Below the pieces are notes generated by a model. It was not told where the DNA came from and did no database searches. It saw only the letters and a program-made list of their open reading frames with translations. This document shows positions 24,308 through 32,755 of a stretch of DNA of 44,541 nt, one piece after another. The position numbers were made by a program, and so were the translations under genes. The stretch's first letter is position 1. The number at the start of each line of letters is the position of its first letter. This stretch comes from Prevotella sp. (GTDB taxonomy: Bacteria > Bacteroidota > Bacteroidia > Bacteroidales > Bacteroidaceae): the NCBI GenBank assembly GCA_017474515.1, contig JAFVHN010000100.1, forward strand, positions 1 through 44,541, written 5' to 3'.

Positions 24308-25489
24308 ATGAACATAGAACATTTCACGTCGGAAGACAACCTTTTACAATTTAGAGATGAGTTTGAAACTGTCTGTGACATCATTTCTGTCCATAAGCGG
24401 CGGGCAATGAATGCTGTGCACAACGAGTCCCTATGCATGCTTTGGGAAGTAGGAGCTTTCGTGTCAGTAAAATTGAAAAAGGCAGCATGGGGAGAACGGG
24501 TGGTGCGCTTGCTCGCAGAATATATACATACAAGGAGCCCCAAGGCTAAAGGCTGGAGTTATCGAACCATTTATAAGATGGTGCAGTTTTATGAAACATA
24601 TTCTTCGGAGGGTTTCAGTGAAATTGTTGACCATTATAAAATGCAGGACTACATGCCTGGCATGGGTATGAGGGCATTGGCAGCAAATGAGGAGATCGTG
24701 CCAATCGAATTGGCACAAATTAAGACTGGAGAATTTGTGCCAGCCGGAATGGCACAAATGCCTTCTGTTCTCTTCTCTACTGGGTGGAGCAACCATCAGT
24801 TGATTATGAGTCGGTGTAAGTCCGATGAGCAACGGTTGTTTTATATGCTTTATGCCGGGCGTGAACAGCTGGAATACAAGGAGTTGCAGCGTGCTTTGAA
24901 GACCGACGCCATGTCGTCAATACTTGGAAGCCGGGATGTGCAGTCTGAAATGATGAAGCATGAATATCCTCAGAGCGGCGTACTGTTCAAAGATACGGTG
25001 TATTTAGAGATGTTCGGACTGCCCGTGAAGTATAAGGAGTTGAAACTCAGGAAAGAAATCATTCTTCACATGAAAGACTTCATCTTGGAAATGGGTAAGG
25101 ACTTCCTGTTTATCGATGATGAGCATCGTGTAACAGTGGGTGGAAAGACGTTTAAGGTCGATTTGCTGTTTTATCATAGACTGTTGCAGTGTATGGTGGC
25201 TATCGAGTTGAAAACCACCGAGTTTCATCCAAAGGATTTGGGGCAGTTGGAATTTTATCTGGAGGCGTTGGATCAAGAAGAGCGCCGTTCAAATGAGAAT
25301 CCAAGCATCGGCATCATCCTTTGCAAAAGTGCAGACAAGGAAGTGGTACGCTTTGCGCTGAACCGCAGTATGTCACCGACAATGGTGGCTTTATATAAAG
25401 AACAGTTACAAGTGGGAACTGTCATCCAAAGAAGTCTGGTTGAGTTTTGCAAATTTCTGAATGAAGAAGACCGCAAAGGAAAGCAATGA
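24308..25489 (+). CDS. DUF1016 (YhcG) PD-(D/E)xK nuclease-fold protein
   Basis: A 393-residue protein of the YhcG/DUF1016 family. The N-terminal domain (about 15-115: LCMLWEVGAFVSVKL, KGWSYRTIYKMVQFYETY) is the DUF1016 winged-helix part. The C-terminal half is a PD-(D/E)xK nuclease: D285 in FKVDLLFYH, E300 and K302 in AIELKTTEF, Q313 in LGQLEFYLEAL. The active site looks intact. Such genes often sit in restriction loci, but here it stands alone with its own promoter between an envelope operon and mutL. Base and codon use is AT-richer than both neighbours, which suggests recent gain. DNA cleavage is inferred only. Confidence 0.92.
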   Translation: MNIEHFTSEDNLLQFRDEFETVCDIISVHKRRAMNAVHNESLCMLWEVGAFVSVKLKKAAWGERVVRLLAEYIHTRSPKAKGWSYRTIYKMVQFYETYSSEGFSEIVDHYKMQDYMPGMGMRALAANEEIVPIELAQIKTGEFVPAGMAQMPSVLFSTGWSNHQLIMSRCKSDEQRLFYMLYAGREQLEYKELQRALKTDAMSSILGSRDVQSEMMKHEYPQSGVLFKDTVYLEMFGLPVKYKELKLRKEIILHMKDFILEMGKDFLFIDDEHRVTVGGKTFKVDLLFYHRLLQCMVAIELKTTEFHPKDLGQLEFYLEALDQEERRSNENPSIGIILCKSADKEVVRFALNRSMSPTMVALYKEQLQVGTVIQRSLVEFCKFLNEEDRKGKQ

Positions 25490-25519
25490 CAACCCTGTTT
25501 TTATAAGGATTTTTTATTT

Positions 25520-27343
25520 ATGAGCGACATTATACAACTTCTTCCCGATAGCGTGGCCAACCAGATAGCGGCCGGTGAGGTCATTCAGCGGCCGGCATCC
25601 GTCATCAAGGAACTGGTGGAGAACGCCGTTGATGCCGGGGCTACCGTGGTCAATGTGCTTGTGGTGGACGCCGGACGCACCTCCATTCAGGTCATCGACA
25701 ACGGAAAAGGCATGTCGGAAACCGATGCCCGCCTATCCTTCGAGCGGCACGCCACGTCGAAAATCCGCAAAGCCGACGACCTGTTCGCCCTTCATACCAT
25801 GGGTTTCCGCGGTGAAGCCCTGGCCAGCATTGCTGCCGTGGCTCAGGTGGAGCTGCGCACGCGCATGGCCGACGACGAGATTGGCACCTACCTTTCGCTC
25901 TCGGGCGGAAAGGTGACGGCCCAGGAACCGGCGGCGTGCCCCGTGGGAAGCAATTTCATGGTCGAGAACCTGTTTTTCAACGTTCCGGCGCGGAGGAAAT
26001 TTCTTAAGTCGAACGCCACCGAACTGACAAACATCGTCACTGCCTTCGAGCGCATCGTGCTCGTTAATCCGCAGACAACCTTCACCCTTCATAGCAACGG
26101 CTCCGAAATCTATCACCTGCAGACGGGCTCCACGCGCCAGCGCATCGTAGACGTCTTCGGAAAGAAAATCAACCAGGAACTTTTGCCAGTAGAGGTGAAC
26201 ACCACCATCTGCACGCTTTCCGGATTCGTGGGAAAGCCAGAGGCCGCGCGCAAGAAAAATCCCCATCAATTCTTCTTTGTCAACGGGCGCTACATGAAGC
26301 ACCCCTATTTCCACAAGGCCGTGCAGCAGGTCTATGAGCGACTGGTTCCCGCCGGTTTCCAGGTGCCCTATTTCATCTATTTCAGTGTGCCGGCCGAGGA
26401 CATCGACGTGAACATCCACCCCACAAAAACCGAGATAAAGTTTGAAAACGAGCAGACCATCTGGCAGATTCTGACCGCCGCCGTCAAGGATGCCGTGGGG
26501 AAATTCAACGACGTGCCGGCCATCGATTTCGACACGCAGGGGCGGCCCGACATTCCTGTCTTCGACCCTTCACGCCGCGTGGCCGATGTGCCGCGCGTGG
26601 ACTATGACCCGCAGTACAATCCTTTCAAGGCCACTCCGCGACAGGTCTCCAGCGTGCCCAAGCACTGGGAAAAGCTCTATGAGGGCCTCGACAACCTGAA
26701 ACCCGATGAGCCGCAGCCCGGCATCTTCGACGGCCAGCAGGAGTCGCAGCCCGAGGCAAGCCCCATTTCCGAGAAGTCGCCCGTGCACTACCAGTACAAG
26801 GGTTGTTACATTATGACCGCCGTGAAGTCGGGACTGATGATTATCGACCAGCATCGCGCGCACGTGCGCATATTATATGATATGTATAGGAAGCAGCTCA
26901 CCCAGCATCCCGGACGCTCTCAGAAGGTGCTCTTCCCCGAGGCCGTGCAGTTGCCGTCGTCAGACGCGGTCGTGCTACAGTCGGTCATGCCCGACCTCGA
27001 AAGGCTCGGTTTTGAACTCTCGGACCTGGGCGGAGGACATTTCGCCGTCAATGCCCTGCCGGCAGGGCTCGAAGGCATCAGTGCCGTGAGGCTCCTTAAC
27101 GACATGGTGGACACCGCGCACACCGAAGGGGCGGCCATCGAGGACGACATGCACCACCGGCTGGCGCTCTGCCTGGCCCGCAATGCCGCCATTCCGCAGG
27201 GGCAGGTGCTTTCCAATGAGGAGATGGAAAACATTATCAACCAGCTTTTCGCTTCCGAGAATGCCAACTACGCCCCCGACGGGCAGCCCATTCTCTGCAT
27301 CCTCCGCCAAGCCGACATCGAAAAGATGCTCGCGGGCAAATAA
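25520..27343 (+). CDS. mutL: DNA mismatch repair protein MutL
   Basis: A 607-residue mismatch-repair ATPase that links MutS to downstream nicking and excision. The GHKL ATPase motifs are present: [33 protein letters not shown], and [14 protein letters not shown]. The C-terminal dimerisation domain is present, but the metal-binding endonuclease motif reads [12 protein letters not shown] (443-454) instead of DQHA-x2-E-x4-E, and the late motif is PDGQPI where CPHGRP is usual. The gene starts 30 nt after the DUF1016 gene. Confidence 0.97.
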   Translation: MSDIIQLLPDSVANQIAAGEVIQRPASVIKELVENAVDAGATVVNVLVVDAGRTSIQVIDNGKGMSETDARLSFERHATSKIRKADDLFALHTMGFRGEALASIAAVAQVELRTRMADDEIGTYLSLSGGKVTAQEPAACPVGSNFMVENLFFNVPARRKFLKSNATELTNIVTAFERIVLVNPQTTFTLHSNGSEIYHLQTGSTRQRIVDVFGKKINQELLPVEVNTTICTLSGFVGKPEAARKKNPHQFFFVNGRYMKHPYFHKAVQQVYERLVPAGFQVPYFIYFSVPAEDIDVNIHPTKTEIKFENEQTIWQILTAAVKDAVGKFNDVPAIDFDTQGRPDIPVFDPSRRVADVPRVDYDPQYNPFKATPRQVSSVPKHWEKLYEGLDNLKPDEPQPGIFDGQQESQPEASPISEKSPVHYQYKGCYIMTAVKSGLMIIDQHRAHVRILYDMYRKQLTQHPGRSQKVLFPEAVQLPSSDAVVLQSVMPDLERLGFELSDLGGGHFAVNALPAGLEGISAVRLLNDMVDTAHTEGAAIEDDMHHRLALCLARNAAIPQGQVLSNEEMENIINQLFASENANYAPDGQPILCILRQADIEKMLAGK

Positions 27344-27360
27344 AGCCCCATCGGGCTCTT
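27344..27360 (+). terminator. Weak terminator after mutL
   Basis: AGCCC (27344-27348) pairs with GGGCT (27353-27357), tetraloop, followed by CTTTCTG. The stem is short and the T run interrupted. Confidence 0.5.
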
Positions 27361-27456
27361 TCTGTCCCTTTTGTCCCTTCTATGCCACAACACCGTCATG
27401 GAAAATGACGGAAAAGTGGCGCATTTTAGTTAAAACACATATTTTTTTTAGTTTTT

Positions 27457-27489
27457 TTGCACATAAATAAAAAATAATGACTACCTTTG
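27457..27489 (+). promoter_or_regulatory. Promoter of the OmpA-family gene
   Basis: TTG at 27457-27459, 22 nt, TACCTTTG at 27482-27489. The leader is about 57 nt and AT-rich, as for strongly expressed genes. Confidence 0.82.
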
Positions 27490-27553
27490 CACGGATTTCT
27501 ATAGAGAAACCTTTTAGGGATAAAACAATTATCGATAATATTTATAAAAAGTT

Positions 27554-28768
27554 ATGAAAAAATTATTTCTTTTGCTTGCAGTAGCAAGTTTCTCCCTGGC
27601 TTCAATGGCTCAGGACGAAGATGTCCCCGAACTGAAGCACAGTGTTGCAACCAACTCCTTCTGGAGCAACTGGTTTGTGCAGGGTAACTTTACCTGGACG
27701 GCCTTCTATTCCAATGAGGAAAAGCATGCCGACTACACCAAGAACCCCATTAAGGACATGCGCCGCGACATGGGCCTTTCGTTTGCCATCGGTAAGTGGT
27801 TTATGCCCGAAATCGGACTCCGCACCAAGCTCGACGGATTCTGGGGAAAGAGCGTCCTCGGTTATGAGGGCGACCTGCGCGTTGGTAAGCTCACTCCGAA
27901 AGAATATGTCGGAGAGAAGCAGTGCAACCACATCAAATACTTTAACGTTCAGGAACAGGTGATGCTCAACCTGAGCAACATCATCAGCGGCTACGACCCC
28001 GACCGCAAGTTCGAGTTCATCCCCTACGTGGGCGCCGGCATGGTCCGCAACTGCTCCTACAACACTTACGAACTGGCCGCTTCGCTCGGTGCCCTGGGCA
28101 CCATCAAGCTGGCTGACCGCCTGAAGCTCGGTTTGGAACTTAACTACAATCTCTGCGGTGACGACTTCGAAGGTGAGGAAGCCAAGACTTGGGGTGGACA
28201 CACCAACTCGAGCCACGACCGCTGGTTCAAGGCTGAAGTTGGCGTGGTTTATGACCTCAGCAAGACCAACGGCTGGAACCGCGTGCCCGATGTGGATGCT
28301 CTCAAGGCCCTCCATCAGGGACAGATCGATGCCCTCAACGCACAGCTGCGTGACGCTCAGGGTACCATCGACGACCTGCGCAACAAGCTCAACAACCTGC
28401 CCGAACCGCAGACAACCATCATCGACAACACTGTCAAGGAGTTCATCACAACGCCGATTTCCGTCTTCTTCAACCTCGACAAGACCGAGATTGCTGTGCT
28501 GAAAGACCTCGTCAATGTGCGTGCTTTGGCTAAGTTCGCCAAGGAGAACAACCGCAACATCCTCGTAACCGGTTACGCCGACAGCGCTACGGGAAGCGTG
28601 GAGCACAACCAGTGGCTGTCTGAAAAGCGTGCTGAGCGTGTGGCCAACGAGCTTATCAACATGGGCATCGACCCGTCGAAGATTACAACCGCCGCCAAGG
28701 GTGGTGTGGAAATCCTCTCGCCCATCGACTTCAACCGTCGTGCCACCGTACAGATTACGGAAGACTAA
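27554..28768 (+). CDS. OmpA-family major outer-membrane protein
   Basis: A 404-residue protein with signal peptide MKKLFLLLAVASFSLASMA, a beta-barrel-like region (about 25-245: FVQGNFTWTAFYSNE, LGLELNYNLCGDD, AEVGVVYDLSKTNGW), a short coiled linker (about 255-285) and a C-terminal OmpA domain (about 295-402: VFFNLDKTEI, VTGYADSATGS, LSEKRAERVANELINMGI, NRRATVQI) that binds peptidoglycan. It resembles the major porin-like proteins of Bacteroidales. Own promoter and strong terminator; codon use suggests high expression. Confidence 0.93.
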   Translation: MKKLFLLLAVASFSLASMAQDEDVPELKHSVATNSFWSNWFVQGNFTWTAFYSNEEKHADYTKNPIKDMRRDMGLSFAIGKWFMPEIGLRTKLDGFWGKSVLGYEGDLRVGKLTPKEYVGEKQCNHIKYFNVQEQVMLNLSNIISGYDPDRKFEFIPYVGAGMVRNCSYNTYELAASLGALGTIKLADRLKLGLELNYNLCGDDFEGEEAKTWGGHTNSSHDRWFKAEVGVVYDLSKTNGWNRVPDVDALKALHQGQIDALNAQLRDAQGTIDDLRNKLNNLPEPQTTIIDNTVKEFITTPISVFFNLDKTEIAVLKDLVNVRALAKFAKENNRNILVTGYADSATGSVEHNQWLSEKRAERVANELINMGIDPSKITTAAKGGVEILSPIDFNRRATVQITED

Positions 28769-28788
28769 TCGCCTAACGGCCTTATCAT

Positions 28789-28836
28789 AAACAACGGATG
28801 TTCTGCCCCGGAAACAGGGTGGAACATCCGTTGTTT
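28789..28836 (+). terminator. Terminator of the OmpA-family gene
   Basis: A 15-bp perfect stem (28789-28803 with 28822-28836), with a further CCC/GGG pairing in the loop. Confidence 0.88.
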
Positions 28837-28945
28837 GCTAATGTCCAATCCTTCAACTTGCCTTACCCCGTGTGAATAGTGGCTTTAATGCTACGAAAAC
28901 CATGGAGGCTCCTCGGAGCCGTTGGAGAGGCGCCCTTTATTATTT

Positions 28946-29371
28946 ATGATTGCCAAACAACTTTCCGTTTTTCTTGAAAACAAGAGCGGCCGCCTCACCC
29001 AGGTCACCGAAATCCTTGGGCGGGCCGGCATTAATCTTTCAGCCATGTGCATTGCCGACAGTAGCGACTTCGGCATCCTGCGTTGCATTGTTTCCGACCC
29101 CGACCGTGCACTGAAGGTGCTTCGCGACGAGGGCTTTGCCGTAAAGACCACCGACGTCATCGGTTTCACTTGTCCCAACACCTCGGGGGCTCTGTCAACC
29201 ATCATGCGCTGCCTTTCCGACCGCGGCGTTTTCATTGAGTATCTCTATTCGTTCAATAGCGGCGACATTGCCAACGTCGTCATACGTCCCACCGACCTGC
29301 CGACCTGCGAGCGTGTGCTCGAGGAAAACAACGTGCAGTTCATTAACACCAGCGATTTCTATAGCCTTTGA
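28946..29371 (+). CDS. Tandem ACT-domain protein
   Basis: A 141-residue cytoplasmic protein made of two ACT folds: residues 3-70 (AKQLSVFLENKSGRLTQVTEIL, AGINLSAMCIADSSDFGILR) and 72-139 (VIGFTCPNTSGALSTIMRCLS, IEYLYSFN). ACT domains bind amino acids and usually control enzymes. In many Bacteroidetes this gene follows a phenylacetate-CoA ligase; that gene is absent here. The start at 28946 gives the compact ACT N-terminus; an 8-residue extension is less likely. No promoter was recognised. A GGCTCC/GGAGCC palindrome lies at 28908-28921. Confidence 0.9.
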   Translation: MIAKQLSVFLENKSGRLTQVTEILGRAGINLSAMCIADSSDFGILRCIVSDPDRALKVLRDEGFAVKTTDVIGFTCPNTSGALSTIMRCLSDRGVFIEYLYSFNSGDIANVVIRPTDLPTCERVLEENNVQFINTSDFYSL

Positions 29372-29455
29372 CCGTCAGGTATTCAACCGACTGCGCCAAT
29401 TGTGCACAAATACCTCATAAATACAAGGTGTTGTAGAAAAAAGTTGACGAAAAAT

Positions 29456-29486
29456 TTGGCCGTTTCGCCGGAAAGCCGTACCTTTG
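29456..29486 (+). promoter_or_regulatory. Promoter of the tRNA-Val gene
   Basis: TTG at 29456-29458, 20 nt, TACCTTTG at 29479-29486; about 20 nt before the mature tRNA. Confidence 0.88.
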
Positions 29487-29506
29487 CACCCGCTTACGAA
29501 AAGTAG

Positions 29507-29581
29507 GGGCGTTTAGCTCAGCTGGTTTAGAGCATCTGCCTTACAAGCAGAGGGTCGGCGGTTCGAATCCGTCAACGCCCA
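29507..29581 (+). tRNA. tRNA-Val (anticodon TAC)
   Basis: Acceptor stem GGGCGTT (29507-29513) pairs with AACGCCC (29574-29580), discriminator A at 29581. The anticodon stem CTGCC/GCAGG-type encloses the loop CTTACAA, giving anticodon TAC. The T arm holds GTTCGAATC. CCA is not encoded. Confidence 0.97.
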
Positions 29582-29587
29582 CAGATT

Positions 29588-29619
29588 AGGTTTCAGGCTT
29601 AGGCTTGAAACCTTTTTTT
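29588..29619 (+). terminator. Terminator after the tRNA
   Basis: AGGTTTCA (29588-29595) pairs with TGAAACCT (29606-29613), followed by a T7 run. Confidence 0.92.
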
Positions 29620-29707
29620 ATGCCTCCATTGTTGCCGAAACGTTTAAAAAACCTTAATTTTCGGGATGTTTCTTAACAAATGGATAGCCACTTTCAATAT
29701 AAATATG

Positions 29708-29715
29708 TAATTTTG
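29708..29715 (+). promoter_or_regulatory. -7 element before the two secreted-protein genes
   Basis: TAATTTTG at 29708-29715, 57 nt before the first start codon. No clean TTG lies 20 nt upstream. Confidence 0.6.
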
Positions 29716-29771
29716 TAATCTGATAAGTGCATATTTTTTAGAAAACATATCAACACTAACTCTTTTTGACC

Positions 29772-30275
29772 ATGAAAAGAAAAATACTTTCACCCCGGCT
29801 TTTGGCCATGCGTGCTGTCATGGCCGTAGTTTGTTTGTGGCTGGCTTCCTTGTCGGCCACGTCGCAAACCATTAAGAAATGGTATCTGGTCACCGATGCC
29901 GGTGCCAGATTTTCCGTCAAGAGTGTGGGCACCCTTGTGGCCGCCGACGACCAACCCACTTTCTCCGTGCTCTCCGTCAGCGGCACTGTTCTGGCCGATG
30001 AAGTGACAGAAGTGACTTTCGACCAGTGCGAGGAACTTGTTCCAACGTCCGTGCCCCAGGTTTTGGTTGACAACAACCAGCTGTCGCGTCCCATTGAGAA
30101 CGAGTTGACACTGATGGGTTTCCGTGGTAGTGTCACCCTCTATACCTCTGGCGGTCAACAGGTTCTGCGCCAGTCGAACACTTCCGGCGACCTCACCCTC
30201 GACGTTTCCTCCCTTTCCCCAGGCCTCTATGTGGTGCGTGCAGGCACCATGTGTTTCAAGTTCTTGAAAAAGTAA
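29772..30275 (+). CDS. Secreted protein with T9SS-tail-like C-terminus
   Basis: A 167-residue exported protein. Signal peptide up to about residue 32 (ends SATSQT). The mature part opens WYLVTDAGARFSVKSVG and includes DEVTEVTFDQCEE, a pattern seen in short Bacteroidales secreted proteins. The last 60 residues (MGFRGSVTLYTSGGQQVLRQ, then SSLSPGLYVVRAGTMCFKFLKK) look like a type IX secretion sorting domain. Eighteen bases separate it from the next secreted-protein gene, so the two are probably one operon. The function is unknown. Confidence 0.78.
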   Translation: MKRKILSPRLLAMRAVMAVVCLWLASLSATSQTIKKWYLVTDAGARFSVKSVGTLVAADDQPTFSVLSVSGTVLADEVTEVTFDQCEELVPTSVPQVLVDNNQLSRPIENELTLMGFRGSVTLYTSGGQQVLRQSNTSGDLTLDVSSLSPGLYVVRAGTMCFKFLKK

Positions 30276-30293
30276 CCTTTAGCGCTAATCATC

Positions 30294-32213
30294 ATGAAGA
30301 AAATATCAATTCTTTTGCTTTTGGCCGCCTACAGCCTGTGCGGCCTGGCGCAAGACAAGGCGAAATTCGCCGTAGAGATGAAGGACGACGGTTACCCGTA
30401 TGCCTACACCCACGTCTCTTACCAGCCCATCCGCTTCTGGCAGGTGCCCGAAACCGGTTCCTGGATTTGGTGCGATGTCCCCGAAGAAGAAATTGGTGGC
30501 TGGACCATTCAGGACCAGGACCTCTCGCACATAAAGAAAATCCGCCGCGCCAAGAATGTGCAGCAGATAATCTTGCGCAATCCATTGGACGGCAGCAACG
30601 GCGATTTCATGTACTTAAAAATGAACCCGAATTCCACGGCAGATGTCGGAACCGACGTCGAGGTGCAATTCTCGCCCTATGATGCCGACGACAAGGGTTA
30701 CTACATTTCATCGACCAGCAATTCCGGCGTTGTGAGTTATTCGTTGAAGCGCCTTTTTTCACACCATCGCGGCGAAGCCACGATCACCATAACCGCCAAC
30801 GACGGCGGAGATTATGCCCATATCTATGCGACGGTAGGCGACATTCCTACCTCCATGACAGAAAATTTCAGTCGCAAGGCTGTGGTGTTGCCGGGCGAGG
30901 AAATGACCCTCGACGGACTGTTCACCTTCACTCCCGAGGGCGTGAACACCCACGACTTGTTTGACCTCAGTGTGTCGCCGAGTTATGGTGCTGGTTACAG
31001 CGAGGGCGACCTTTGGTTCGACATCAGCGGCAATCCCGTGAAGTATTGGATTACCCATTTCGACGAGAGCGACATCGGCCGTTACTTTGCCGAAAGCCGC
31101 ATTTTCCGCCTTCACGCCGAGAGCCCTTGGTGCAATCTGAAGGCCGACGTCTTGCAGTGGTGCCTCTTCCGTATGTTGATTTCGCCAACTACCAATTTTT
31201 CTTCTGACGGCATCCCCATGAACGTTGGTGAAGACGTGATGTTGCCCCAAAACGGCGTGATGTATGTGCGTGCCTACTGCTTGCCCAATACCACGACCAT
31301 TCCCAGAGCCAACACCGGTGCCAACAATGAGAGCAAGCTTCAGAAGGTGAACACCTCGCTCTACAACCTCGCTTCCGACAACAGCAATGTGACCATAGAG
31401 CCCATGTCTGACGGTGTGACGTATAAGCTCACGTTTACGCAGAACGATGCTCCCTTCACCTTGTCCACCACTACGGGACACATGGAAACGCCGTTCACGC
31501 AGGAAGTGGAGAATTTCTATGAAAGCCCCATTCACCCGAAGGACGTTAACGGCGTGGTGCTCAAGCCCGGGCGGTGGTTCAACGTTCGCGACATCTTCGA
31601 CATCGACCTGCCCGACAGCGAACTGAAAAACATCACCTACTCCATAGCGCAGTATGCGGACAACGACACCTGGGAATCGTTTGAAGTGGAGCGAAGCGCC
31701 GACGGCAAGCAGGTGCATTTCAACAACATCGGCGATCGCCGCGTAGGCGACCTCTACAAGTTCTGCCCCGCCTTCAAGCTGAAGGCATGGCACAAGGACA
31801 CGCCCGAACACAAGGCCACACAAGTAGTGAAGATGAAGGCCGATGTATGCTATCAGAACAGTCAGGGCGTATGGCAGGTGTTCGACACCGACGACTGGCG
31901 CCATTTCATTGACAACAAGTGGCCGGCCAGCGACCACGACACCTACTTGTTCATGACCTACGCCGCCACCAACAGCCAGTGGAACTATGGCTGGAATGCC
32001 AGTTACTCCTATTTCACGATGATTGACAACACGGAGTATACCGTCGAGGTGGACCGTCCCGACCTGGTGTCGGTGTTGAGGATGCCGTCGTCGGACAACC
32101 GCTATTGCCTCACCCGCTTGGACTGGGGCAACCTGCAAGATGCCGTCGTGAACGTCACGGTGACCTTCGGCGACCTGCAGTTCAAGGACTACATCCTTTT
32201 GAAAGCTGAATAA
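30294..32213 (+). CDS. Large secreted protein of unknown function
   Basis: A 639-residue protein with a signal peptide (MKKISILLLLAAYSLCGLAQ). The rest is beta-rich and without membrane segments. Two regions look alike: one near 195-265 (VVLPGEEMTLDGLFTFTPEG) and one near 420-500 (VVLKPGRWFNVRDIFDIDLPD), which may be Ig-like repeats. No sorting tail is seen, so it may depend on the T9SS-tail protein encoded 18 nt upstream. I do not recognise the family. A 564-residue open frame on the opposite strand is a shadow. Confidence 0.75.
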   Translation: MKKISILLLLAAYSLCGLAQDKAKFAVEMKDDGYPYAYTHVSYQPIRFWQVPETGSWIWCDVPEEEIGGWTIQDQDLSHIKKIRRAKNVQQIILRNPLDGSNGDFMYLKMNPNSTADVGTDVEVQFSPYDADDKGYYISSTSNSGVVSYSLKRLFSHHRGEATITITANDGGDYAHIYATVGDIPTSMTENFSRKAVVLPGEEMTLDGLFTFTPEGVNTHDLFDLSVSPSYGAGYSEGDLWFDISGNPVKYWITHFDESDIGRYFAESRIFRLHAESPWCNLKADVLQWCLFRMLISPTTNFSSDGIPMNVGEDVMLPQNGVMYVRAYCLPNTTTIPRANTGANNESKLQKVNTSLYNLASDNSNVTIEPMSDGVTYKLTFTQNDAPFTLSTTTGHMETPFTQEVENFYESPIHPKDVNGVVLKPGRWFNVRDIFDIDLPDSELKNITYSIAQYADNDTWESFEVERSADGKQVHFNNIGDRRVGDLYKFCPAFKLKAWHKDTPEHKATQVVKMKADVCYQNSQGVWQVFDTDDWRHFIDNKWPASDHDTYLFMTYAATNSQWNYGWNASYSYFTMIDNTEYTVEVDRPDLVSVLRMPSSDNRYCLTRLDWGNLQDAVVNVTVTFGDLQFKDYILLKAE

Positions 32214-32227
32214 CTGCAGCCTACATT

Positions 32228-32280
32228 CTGCCGAATTACAAATTCTCCGTTCTGCTGGATTTGTAATTCGGCGGTTTTGT
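32228..32280 (+). terminator. Terminator after the secreted-protein operon
   Basis: A 16-bp stem with one wobble (32228-32243 with 32259-32274), then TTTTGTTTTT. The right half (32247-32274) also matches a dispersed 28-bp motif seen at 39952-39979 and 40017-40044. Confidence 0.85.
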
Positions 32281-32343
32281 TTTTGGAAGGACGGCCGGGG
32301 CAGGGGCTGCGTTGACAATGCGGCCTGCGGAACCTGTGGGAAG

Positions 32344-32420
32344 GCGCCAGTCCAAACCGCAAACGACTGCAGTCCTTTCCGCAAACGACTGCAGTCCAAA
32401 CCGCAAAACGACTGCAGTCC
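32344..32420. repeat. 22-bp tandem repeat with GACTGCAGTC palindromes
   Basis: Units of the form CAGTCCAAACCGCAAACGACTG repeat with 22-23 bp period, differing by AAA/TTT in one place and one extra A. The junctions create perfect 10-bp palindromes GACTGCAGTC at 32365-32374, 32387-32396 and 32410-32419. I see nothing recognisable between 32421 and 32640. Confidence 0.92.
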
Positions 32421-32650
32421 GACTCCAATTTTCCCGAAGTAGGACTGAGGCAAAAGCCTGTCCTCTTGGAAGATACCGCCATTTTGATTTGAAACACTGC
32501 TTCCCCACTGAAAAATGGTGGTTGGGAGGCGTTGAAAACGCAGCTTTCGAGACCTGTGGCGGGCCGCGTATGCAACATGGAAAACATGCCGGAAGGGGGA
32601 GGCTGAAATGTTAAATTCTCTTTCCTTCGCATTTAATATGTGTGGAAATT

Positions 32651-32680
32651 TTGCATTGTGGAAAATTATGCCTAATTTTG
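32651..32680 (+). promoter_or_regulatory. Promoter of purB
   Basis: TTG at 32651-32653, 19 nt, TAATTTTG at 32673-32680; leader about 70 nt. Confidence 0.82.
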
Positions 32681-32755
32681 CACCCGATTATAATCGTTTT
32701 CCGTGGTGCGTGCGAGAGCATGTCAGACCACATTAAAAAATAGGTATTCATACGT

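Noticed and set aside
30759-32453. 564-codon open frame opposite the large secreted protein
   Set aside because: The plus-strand gene has a signal peptide, a position within an operon and a terminator. The antisense frame starts in the 22-bp repeat and has no promoter or domain.
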